Positions 18,062-25,058 of a stretch of 64,000 bases of DNA are shown piece by piece. The position numbers and the translations under genes were made by a program. The notes below the pieces were generated by a model, which had not been told where the DNA came from, did no database searches, and saw only the letters and a list, made by a program, of their open reading frames with translations. The stretch is taken from the NCBI GenBank assembly GCA_002292815.1, contig DBBX01000007.1, positions 1 to 64,000 on the forward strand, given 5' to 3'. Numbering within the stretch: position 1 is the first letter of the stretch; each line of letters starts with the position of its first letter. Source of the stretch: Thiotrichaceae bacterium UBA973. GTDB taxonomy: Bacteria > Pseudomonadota > Gammaproteobacteria > Eutrophobiales > Eutrophobiaceae.

Positions 18062-19000
18062 TTACCCTGACGCTTTTATAAGCGAAGCTTCGTCTTGGGT
18101 AGTAGATGTTTCTATTGTTCTGTCTATGCGTTTAATCAATCCGGAAAGTACTTTCCCTGGGCCGCATTCTATTGCATTTGTGACATTTAAGTTTTTCAAT
18201 GACTTTATACTATTAGACCATTGTACCGGTTTGTAAAGTTGTTCTAGAAGCGCTGGTTTAATTTCATCTGCTTTAGATTTAACCGACGCATCTACATTTT
18301 GAATAATAGGGATGCTTGCATCTCTAAATGTAACTTTATTCAAAGTTTCTGCAAATTCATTTGCGGCCTCTTTCATTAACAAACAATGAGAGGGAACGCT
18401 GACGGGTAATATCATTGCTCGCTTGGCACCAACATCCTTGGCAGCACTTATTGCTCTTTCAACAGCATTGACATGACCAGCAATAACAACCTGCCCAGGC
18501 GAATTGAAATTTGCTGCAGAGACAATTTCTTCTCCCGCACTTTCATTACAAACCTGAATAACTTGTTGGTCTTCAATGCCTAAAATAGCAGCCATTGCAC
18601 CAATACCATCTGGCACAGCCCTTTGCATACAGCGCCCTCTCTCGGCAACTAGACCAATACATTCTTCAAAGTTTAAAACGTCAGCGCACACAAGCGCTGA
18701 ATATTCTCCCAGACTATGTCCGGCTAAAACGATTGGACTGACATCAGATTGTTTTTTCCAGACTGTCCAGGTTGCATAGGCGCAAACTAATAATGCGGGT
18801 TGCGTGATTTCGGTTTGATTGAGTTTTTCTATAGGTCCTGACTTAATGATTTCAGTGAGGTCGTAACCTAAGATATCTGAAGCAGCTGTAAATATAGCGC
18901 TAACATCACTGGAGTGATGTTGAAGCAGGCTATCCGCCATTCCTATTGATTGAGAACCTTGTCCTGGAAAGACAACCGCAAGCTTGAAATTACTATTCAT
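18062..19000 (-). CDS. fabD: Malonyl-CoA:ACP transacylase
   Basis: This is a 312-residue enzyme. The nucleophile is S96 in GHSLGEYSA, the catalytic His is H205 (VSVPSHCLLM), and the oxyanion region is FPGQGSQ (11-17), all at family-typical places. It loads malonate onto ACP. It lies between fabH (36 bases upstream) and fabG. Confidence 0.97.
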   Translation of the reverse strand: MNSNFKLAVVFPGQGSQSIGMADSLLQHHSSDVSAIFTAASDILGYDLTEIIKSGPIEKLNQTEITQPALLVCAYATWTVWKKQSDVSPIVLAGHSLGEYSALVCADVLNFEECIGLVAERGRCMQRAVPDGIGAMAAILGIEDQQVIQVCNESAGEEIVSAANFNSPGQVVIAGHVNAVERAISAAKDVGAKRAMILPVSVPSHCLLMKEAANEFAETLNKVTFRDASIPIIQNVDASVKSKADEIKPALLEQLYKPVQWSNSIKSLKNLNVTNAIECGPGKVLSGLIKRIDRTIETSTTQDEASLIKASG

Positions 19001-19036
19001 TTTGATTGTTTGTAAATTTTTAAAACTATATAGACG

Positions 19037-20002
19037 TTAGTAACGTAACAAGACTGAACCCCAAGTAAAACCACCACCAAATGCTTCAAGCAAAACGATA
19101 TCACCTGCTTTGATACGCCCATCTCTAATGGCGACATCAAATGCTAAAGGAACTGAAGCCGCTGAAGTATTGCCATGTTGATCAACGGTAACAATCACGC
19201 GTTCCATCGACATATCCAGCTTTTTTGCTGTGGCTGATATAATTCGCATATTCGCCTGATGTGGCACTAGCCAGTCTATATCTTCTTTCTTAATCGAGTT
19301 TGCTGCTAACGTTTCATCGACAATACGGCCTAACGTGTTAACGGCGACTTTGAAAACTTCGTTGCCTTGCATGGTGACGAATGCTTTATCTGCCTTCACC
19401 ATATCGTAATCAGAAGAAATGCCTGCAGGAACATTTAATAGATCAGCATACTGACCATCTGCGTGAATATGGCTGGACAAAATCCCCTGTGTTTCGCTTG
19501 CTTGCAGGATGACAGCACCAGCGCCATCACCAAAAATGACAGATGTATTTCTATCTTTCCAGTCGATGATGCGTGAGACAGTTTCAGCACCTATCACCAA
19601 CGCACACTTTGAGCTACCACTACCAATGAATTTTTCAGCGATACTCATTGCATAGATAAAACCCGTGCAAACTGCCTGAACATCAAAAGCTGGACACCCA
19701 TGAATACCTAACCGCTGTTGTAATAAACAGGCTGTGCTAGGGAAAATAAGATCTGGTGTAGTTGTGCCAATAATTATTAAGTCTATGTCAGTAGCTTCTA
19801 TTCCAGCAGCTTCTATGGCCGACAATGCTGCTTTTTCAGCTAGGTCACAGGTTGTCTCATCATCGGCGGCGATATGTCGCTTTTCAATTCCTGTACGAGA
19901 GCGTATCCATTCATCTGACGTATCGACCATCAACTCTAGATCGGCATTGGTCAAGATACGTTCAGGTAAATAGGAACCGGTGCCAGTAATTTTCGAATAC
20001 AT
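19037..20002 (-). CDS. fabH: Beta-ketoacyl-ACP synthase III
   Basis: This is a 321-residue initiating condensing enzyme. The triad C112 (QAVCTGF), H248 (VPHQAN) and N278 (HGNTSAAS) is intact. It condenses acetyl-CoA with malonyl-ACP to start fatty acid synthesis. Its ATG overlaps the plsX stop as TAATG (one shared base at 20002), so translation is coupled to plsX. Confidence 0.97.
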   Translation of the reverse strand: MYSKITGTGSYLPERILTNADLELMVDTSDEWIRSRTGIEKRHIAADDETTCDLAEKAALSAIEAAGIEATDIDLIIIGTTTPDLIFPSTACLLQQRLGIHGCPAFDVQAVCTGFIYAMSIAEKFIGSGSSKCALVIGAETVSRIIDWKDRNTSVIFGDGAGAVILQASETQGILSSHIHADGQYADLLNVPAGISSDYDMVKADKAFVTMQGNEVFKVAVNTLGRIVDETLAANSIKKEDIDWLVPHQANMRIISATAKKLDMSMERVIVTVDQHGNTSAASVPLAFDVAIRDGRIKAGDIVLLEAFGGGFTWGSVLLRY

Positions 20003-21030
20003 TAAAGACTTTGCCTATCGATTAGTAATTGTTCCAATTTTGCATTTATTTTTTCCGGCACATTATTCTCAACTTCTATAATGGCCTCATCAATTGCTGT
20101 GGCGAATGATATATGATCTGCACCACCGTGACTTTTGATAACGATGCCGCGGAGCCCAAGTAATGATGCGCCATTATATTGTTTTGGATCAATTTTTTGT
20201 TTTAATGCTTTTAAGACGGGCATTGCTACCATTGCTGCAAATTTAGCGTACAGACTGCTCTTAAATTGAACTGTTGCGTGGTGACGGAGGAATTCAGCCA
20301 AGCCTTCGCTGGCTTTTAACGCAATATTACCAACGAAGCCATCACAGACTATAACGTCTACATCACCAGTGTATAAGTCAGTACCTTCTACGAATCCAGT
20401 ATAATTAAGATGACTCTCTGCAAGTAATGTTGCAGCTTGTTTGACACGGTCATTGCCCTTGATCTCTTCTTCGCCAACATTCAACAATGCTATCGTCGGA
20501 TTTTCCTTCCCTTCAACGGCGCTTGCTAACTCAGCGCCCATAATAGCAAATTGAAATAATTGTTCGGAACTTGAATCAACATTGGCGCCTAGATCAAGGA
20601 CATGAGTATGTCCGTTCTTTCCAGGTAAGGTGGTACAAATTGCGGGCCGATCCATGCCAGGAAGCATTTTCAAGACAAAACGAGATGTTGCCATCAGCGC
20701 CCCGGTATTGCCCGCGCTAACACAGGCGGCAGCTTCTCCATCACGCACTAACTCTATGGCCACTCGCATTGAAGATTCTTTTTTATTACGCAGGGCCTGT
20801 GATGGCGATTCATGCATTTCAACTACTTCAGGAGCATGGATTATCTTTATTCGCTCATGCCCGGTTGCGTTATGCTTTTCTAACACATTAAGCACAAGTT
20901 CTTCTTTGCCAACCAGTAGCAAATGGAGTGCATTATGTTTTTCTAGAGCAAAGAGTGCGGCAGGGACAATTTCAGATGGACCAAAATCGCCACCCATTGC
21001 GTCAAGTGCAATTGTTGACTTTAGAGACAT
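20002..21030 (-). CDS. plsX: Phosphate acyltransferase PlsX
   Basis: This is a 342-residue enzyme that makes acyl-phosphate from acyl-ACP for PlsY-dependent phospholipid synthesis. It has the N-terminal IALDAMGGDFGP motif, the AACVSAGNTGALMA block, and VIVCDGFVGNIALKASEG, all diagnostic. It is cytosolic and membrane-associated in the family. It follows rpmF after 58 bases and shares a base with fabH. Confidence 0.97.
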   Translation of the reverse strand: MSLKSTIALDAMGGDFGPSEIVPAALFALEKHNALHLLLVGKEELVLNVLEKHNATGHERIKIIHAPEVVEMHESPSQALRNKKESSMRVAIELVRDGEAAACVSAGNTGALMATSRFVLKMLPGMDRPAICTTLPGKNGHTHVLDLGANVDSSSEQLFQFAIMGAELASAVEGKENPTIALLNVGEEEIKGNDRVKQAATLLAESHLNYTGFVEGTDLYTGDVDVIVCDGFVGNIALKASEGLAEFLRHHATVQFKSSLYAKFAAMVAMPVLKALKQKIDPKQYNGASLLGLRGIVIKSHGGADHISFATAIDEAIIEVENNVPEKINAKLEQLLIDRQSL

Positions 21031-21088
21031 AGATTATCCAGAGCAGTAATTAAACTCTGGAAAGTTATTTGATTTGAGCTCAGGCCAA

Positions 21089-21274
21089 TTATTCCTGATC
21101 GCCTTTAACCTCTAATACCTTATTGCCTCGATAATAACCGTCTGAACAGATATTGTGGCGAAGGTGTACTTTACCTGAAGTAGGTTCTATTGATGTTGCA
21201 GCGGAAGTCAAAGCATCATGTGAACGACGCATATTCCGTCTTGAGGTTGATTTCTTCGATTTTTGTACAGCCAT
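21089..21274 (-). CDS. rpmF: 50S ribosomal protein L32
   Basis: This is a 61-residue basic protein, with AVQKSKKSTSRRNMRRSHD at its start and LRHNICSDGYYRGNKVL toward its end, as in proteobacterial L32. Only one Cys is present, so it is the zinc-independent form. A good Shine-Dalgarno (AGGAGA) lies nine bases before the ATG. It sits between yceD and plsX, the normal order, linking ribosome and lipid synthesis. Confidence 0.97.
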   Translation of the reverse strand: MAVQKSKKSTSRRNMRRSHDALTSAATSIEPTSGKVHLRHNICSDGYYRGNKVLEVKGDQE

Positions 21275-21310
21275 GACTACTTGTCTCCTAAGAATTACTA
21301 AATATATTGA

Positions 21311-21823
21311 TCAATCTTTACCTTTTATTAATGCTGCTAAACCTGCAAAAGGTTGTAACTTTGCCTCTGCATTAATTCTATCTAAATCATTTATTCCTTC
21401 ACATTTGTCTACTGGATGTAGTGCTGAGAGCGGAATTGATAATAATAATTCCTCTTCAATCAGCTCCTCTACAGTGGTAACACCATCGTCATCTAATTGT
21501 AATGGTTCATATTCCTTTGGTAATTCGTCGAATTCATCACCTTCATTAACGACTCCCAGCAAAGAGTTTTTTCGAATATCAACCTCAACCGGTTTAAAGC
21601 ATCTTTGACACTCAAGTATTAATTGTGTCTCTATATCACATTCAACAAGACAAATACCTGCTTCATCGAAATCAAAGCTCAGGCTGTATTTCAACTTTCC
21701 CTTATCATCCAGCAAAATTCCCTTTAGACGGGCCAATGAGTTAAGTTGTATTTCACCTACAATCCGTTCTCTGGCTTTTGCTAGACGCAATGGATTGATA
21801 GATTGCGACAGGTCAGATGGCAT
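21311..21823 (-). CDS. yceD: YceD family protein (DUF177), 23S rRNA accumulation protein
   Basis: This is a 170-residue protein. The segment LILECQRCFKPV carries the CxxC of DUF177 proteins, and the second metal ligand partner lies near HPVDKCEGINDLD. The start aligns with that of E. coli YceD (basic, then I/L-x-P-L/V-R-x-A). YceD is linked to 23S rRNA accumulation. It is the first gene of the long leftward operon, and a consensus promoter places the likely transcription start only about four bases before its ATG, with no Shine-Dalgarno, so it may be translated from a nearly leaderless message. Confidence 0.92.
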   Translation of the reverse strand: MPSDLSQSINPLRLAKARERIVGEIQLNSLARLKGILLDDKGKLKYSLSFDFDEAGICLVECDIETQLILECQRCFKPVEVDIRKNSLLGVVNEGDEFDELPKEYEPLQLDDDGVTTVEELIEEELLLSIPLSALHPVDKCEGINDLDRINAEAKLQPFAGLAALIKGKD

Positions 21824-21833
21824 CAGGCGGCGA

Positions 21834-21862
21834 ATTTTATCGATAGACCCTTAAACTGTCAA
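21834..21862 (-). promoter_or_regulatory. Consensus sigma-70 promoter for yceD-rpmF-plsX-fab operon
   Basis: Reading leftward, TTGACA (21862-21857), a 17-base spacer and TAAAAT (21839-21834) form a near-perfect sigma-70 promoter. The expected transcription start at about 21827 is only about four bases before the yceD ATG at 21823. Confidence 0.8.
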
Positions 21863-21900
21863 AATAATATCGATAAATATTTGTTAAATAGCTGACTTAT

Positions 21901-21929
21901 TTGATATTTATTTAAATTTGCCCAAAATA
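21901..21929 (+). promoter_or_regulatory. Probable promoter for maf
   Basis: TTGATA (21901-21906) is followed after 16 or 17 bases by CAAAAT/AAAATA (21923-21929). If used, transcription begins near 21935. That places the TTG at 21918 (the only usual start codon in frame) outside the message, and leaves the AGGAG at 21948-21952 in a short leader ahead of the ATC at 21960. Confidence 0.45.
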
Positions 21930-21959
21930 AAGCGCAAATCGTACGTCAGGAGAGATTAT

Positions 21960-22544
21960 ATCAGCCCAATTAAAATAATACTTGCTTCATCGTCCCCCTA
22001 TCGGAAGGCGCTACTTGAAAGACTTCAGCTTGAATTCTCGACTGAATCTCCAAATATTGATGAGGAATCTCTTGAGGGAGAATCGATTAAGAATTACGTT
22101 GTACGATTAGCGGAGGCAAAGGCAAAACATGTAGCAACAAAACATGCTAAGTCCATTGTCATCGGTTCAGACCAGGCGCTTGAATGCGACGGCAAGATAT
22201 TGGGGAAACCTGGTAGTCATGAGATTGCTAAACAGCAACTCATGGCCATGAGTAACATGACTTTGTTATTTTATACCGGTCTTTGTGTATTCGACTCTAG
22301 TACGGATAAAAGTGAAAAAGATGTCATCATTTATCGTGTGTCTTTTAGAAAACTGGGAGAAGAAGAAATTGAAGACTATTTACATAAAGAACAGCCCTAT
22401 AATTGCGCAGGTAGTTTTATGTCTGAAAGACTAGGGGTCAGTTTGATGTCAAAGATGCAAGGGGAAGATCCAACCGCGTTGATTGGATTACCCTTAATCA
22501 GACTATGTGAGATGTTGAGAAATCTAGGAGTAAAACTCCCATAA
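21960..22544 (+). CDS. maf: Maf family nucleoside triphosphate pyrophosphatase (YceF type), ATC start proposed
   Basis: Maf proteins hydrolyse non-canonical nucleotides; the YceF branch prefers m7GTP. The signature ILASSSPYRKALLERL, the ESPNIDEES loop, and the block from VVRLAEAKAKH to VIGSDQ are present. From the ATC at 21960 the protein would be M-SPIKIILASSS..., 194 residues, the normal length and N-terminus. AGGAGAG (21948-21954) is ideally spaced (five to seven bases) for that codon. The only usual start in frame is a TTG at 21918, which lacks a Shine-Dalgarno, adds 14 basic residues unlike the family, and overlaps a probable promoter. yceD is divergent across a short shared promoter region, as in E. 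coli. It is convergent with sppA (three bases). Confidence 0.9.
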   Translation: MSPIKIILASSSPYRKALLERLQLEFSTESPNIDEESLEGESIKNYVVRLAEAKAKHVATKHAKSIVIGSDQALECDGKILGKPGSHEIAKQQLMAMSNMTLLFYTGLCVFDSSTDKSEKDVIIYRVSFRKLGEEEIEDYLHKEQPYNCAGSFMSERLGVSLMSKMQGEDPTALIGLPLIRLCEMLRNLGVKLP

Positions 22545-22547
22545 GGA

Positions 22548-23495
22548 TTACTGCAACCTTATAGAGTTAGTTAGGCTATGCAGCATGGCTGAGCCCATTT
22601 GTTTTGCAAATCGGTCGAAATAGTTCTCCCGCTTGGTATAATCGACAATATCTTCCGCGCCGATCACATCACGCGCCACTTGGCTGGCGCTGGCTAATTC
22701 ATCAACTAGACCAAGCTTGATAGATTCCTGTCCTGACCATATGAGGCCTGAATATAGCTTTTCATCATCTATCAATCGATCTCCCCTGCCATTTTTAACA
22801 ACATCAATAAATTGTTGATGGATTTCATTCAGCAAACCTTGTACATGACTAGATTCACTGGCTTTAAGTGGTTGAAATGGGTCCATAAAGCCTTTGTTAT
22901 CACCAGCGTGCAACAAGCGTCGTTCTATTCCTAATTTTTCAATGGTATCGACAAATCCAAACCCGGCCATAATGACACCTATTGAACCGACAATGCTTGC
23001 CTTGTTTGCGTAAATTTTATCTGTCGCCGCAGCGATGTAATATCCACCTGAGGCACACATGTCACTGATTACCGCATAGACCGGTATTTCTGGGTATTCC
23101 TCTTTCAGGCGGCTTATCTCATCATTTATGTAACCGGCCTGAACCGGGCTACCGCCGGGACTATTGATGCGTAATATAACGCCTTGTGTATTTTCATCTT
23201 CAAAGGCTTTCCTCAAGCCGGTGACAATAAAGTCTGCCCTTGCTTCGCTATTCGCTGCGATCACACCATTAATTTCAATTAATGCAGTATGTTTATCGCT
23301 GCTAAAACTTCCCATCTCTGTATTTTCAACAACGTAGATAATTAAAAATGTGGATAAATACAAGACCAATAACATTTTGAAGAAAATACCCCAACGTCGA
23401 TTTCGACGTTGCTCAGTTAAGACTTCTTTTGCAAGCCCATTGATCAGTGACTGCTCAAACTTATTTTTATCATTATTTTCTTTTATATCAGTCAT
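22548..23495 (-). CDS. sppA: Signal peptide peptidase SppA (short, single-domain form)
   Basis: This is a 315-residue inner-membrane serine protease with one membrane segment (about residues 37-57) and a single S49 domain. The Ser-Lys dyad fits S149 (DMCASGGYYIA) and K201 (HAGDNKGFMDPF). INSPGGSPVQAG supplies the oxyanion region. Its length places it with the short SppA type, not the 67-kDa duplicated E. coli form. It degrades leftover signal peptides. It lies 155 bases from rluC, in which I see nothing notable. Confidence 0.92.
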   Translation of the reverse strand: MTDIKENNDKNKFEQSLINGLAKEVLTEQRRNRRWGIFFKMLLVLYLSTFLIIYVVENTEMGSFSSDKHTALIEINGVIAANSEARADFIVTGLRKAFEDENTQGVILRINSPGGSPVQAGYINDEISRLKEEYPEIPVYAVISDMCASGGYYIAAATDKIYANKASIVGSIGVIMAGFGFVDTIEKLGIERRLLHAGDNKGFMDPFQPLKASESSHVQGLLNEIHQQFIDVVKNGRGDRLIDDEKLYSGLIWSGQESIKLGLVDELASASQVARDVIGAEDIVDYTKRENYFDRFAKQMGSAMLHSLTNSIRLQ

Positions 23496-23650
23496 TTATG
23501 GTTATCACTTAATGTTAATTATTGTATATTGTGTTAATAATGATTCAATTATAGACAGCGAGCTGGTCTATTAATATGACTCTTTACGAATCATCTCTAT
23601 GACCCCTATTTGAAGTCAGTGTTCAAAACCCATCTTTACCATATCTTATT

Positions 23651-24601
23651 CTAATCAGCCAATTGTTCCAAAAATTGACACAATTTAGGTTCAAGTGGAG
23701 CGTCGATGGTCAAGGGTTCTTGGCTTACGGGAGATATGAATTTTAAGGTTTTTGCGTGCAGGAACATTCGCTTTAAGCCCTTCTTTTTGTATTCTCGATT
23801 AATTATCCGATCACCATACTTCATATCGCCAATTACCGGGTGATCTATAGAGGCAGTGTGTACGCGGATTTGATGGGTACGGCCAGTAATCAATTTTATA
23901 TTAACGAGAGTAGCTGACTGAAATACTCGTTCACGAGAGAGTTTGGTCATAGCCGACTTCCCATTTTCATTGATAGTAACCATCCGTTCTCCCGAACTGA
24001 CCGTATTTTTACTTAATGGAGCATCAATAGTAATTTTCTTGTCAGCAATTCGACCCGCTAATAGAGCGCTGTATGATTTTGCTATTTCATCGTTATTCAT
24101 CGCTGAATGTAATTGTCTCAATATGGGAATACTTTTAGCCAACATCAGACATCCAGAGGTATCTTTGTCCAAGCGATGCACTAATTCCAGTTTTTTATAA
24201 CTGTCTCCCATTGCCCTAAATGTCTCTATTACACCATGAGATTGACCGCTACCGCTGTGAACTACAATCCCTGCGGGCTTATTGATGATAATCAAGCCTT
24301 CGTCCTCAAAAATAATAGAATCCGCTATTCTTTGTTGCAGTGAACGAGAGGGGATGGTTTCTCCTTGTTCATCAAGATAAATTGGCGGAACACGTAAAAT
24401 ATCGCCTTCTACTAATTTATAAGTCTGTTTAATTCTTCCACTGTTGATTCGGACTTCACCTTTTCTCAGCATTTGATAGACACGAGATTTTGGGATTTTT
24501 CCGAAATAACGGATAAGAAAGTTATCAATCCGTTGCCCCGCATTATCTACAGATATAACTATTTGTTTTGAATTGATTTTTTTTGCATGGATTTGGTTCA
24601 T
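23651..24601 (-). CDS. rluC: 23S rRNA pseudouridine synthase RluC (955/2504/2580)
   Basis: This is a 316-residue protein with an N-terminal S4 RNA-binding domain (about 17-75, QRIDNFLIRYFGKIPKSRVYQ) and an RluA-type catalytic domain. The catalytic aspartate is D145 in HRLDKDTSG, and IKLITGRTHQIRVH and HPVIGDMKYG follow. The divergent arrangement rluC/rne is the gammaproteobacterial norm. RluD would be a close alternative; the rne neighbour favours RluC. Confidence 0.93.
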   Translation of the reverse strand: MNQIHAKKINSKQIVISVDNAGQRIDNFLIRYFGKIPKSRVYQMLRKGEVRINSGRIKQTYKLVEGDILRVPPIYLDEQGETIPSRSLQQRIADSIIFEDEGLIIINKPAGIVVHSGSGQSHGVIETFRAMGDSYKKLELVHRLDKDTSGCLMLAKSIPILRQLHSAMNNDEIAKSYSALLAGRIADKKITIDAPLSKNTVSSGERMVTINENGKSAMTKLSRERVFQSATLVNIKLITGRTHQIRVHTASIDHPVIGDMKYGDRIINREYKKKGLKRMFLHAKTLKFISPVSQEPLTIDAPLEPKLCQFLEQLAD

Positions 24602-25058
24602 TTATTACTCATTTTATTGCTGTAGAGCGGTAAGATTGCTATATTAAGCCGCTCAAACCGGGCATTCAGATTAAGACCTATCACAGTCGGTGTATAAATT
24701 AAGATGCACAAAACTGGTGCGAAGTACTTTTAAGGTTTGTTCATGAGATGGTAAGGATGATAAAGCTAAAAATATCATTCAAAAAGAATATATTAACAAT
24801 ACGCGACCTGTCTTGATTATTTAAGAATTTATCGCGAGCCATATTATGTCATAGGTGATGTTTAGTGATTTTATCTAGATGATATTCGCATTATGCCGAA
24901 TACATGATAGTCACAAACACAGGGTTGTAATCATGCTCAACCCAAACAAAATGAGCAAAAATTTGTGTCCGCGCTCCCAGCACATGGAAATTACATTTGA
25001 TTGGATAATCTCATGTCCCATGCTGCAATGGTAGAGCGAGGCTTAAGGAATAACAACA
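24602..25058 (+). promoter_or_regulatory. rne: rluC-rne intergenic region with likely long rne leader
   Basis: This gene-free stretch of 457 bases separates divergent rluC and rne. No open frame, tRNA or riboswitch pattern is evident. It ends in a purine-rich AAGGAA Shine-Dalgarno nine bases before the rne ATG. In E. coli the comparable region encodes a 361-base leader through which RNase E represses its own message; the length here allows the same, but I could not fold it. A short dyad (ATTCG...CGAAT) lies at about 24886-24901. Confidence 0.4.

Noticed and set aside
17658..18236. 192-codon plus-strand frame over fabG/fabD
   Set aside because: It is antisense to two intact enzymes with complete active sites.
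21918..21959. TTG start for maf
   Set aside because: No Shine-Dalgarno, adds a basic extension not typical of the family, and overlaps a likely promoter; kept only as an alternative.
24602..25058. Possible tRNA or small RNA gene upstream of rne
   Set aside because: I could not build a cloverleaf or terminator in it. It is better explained as the rne leader and rluC promoter.
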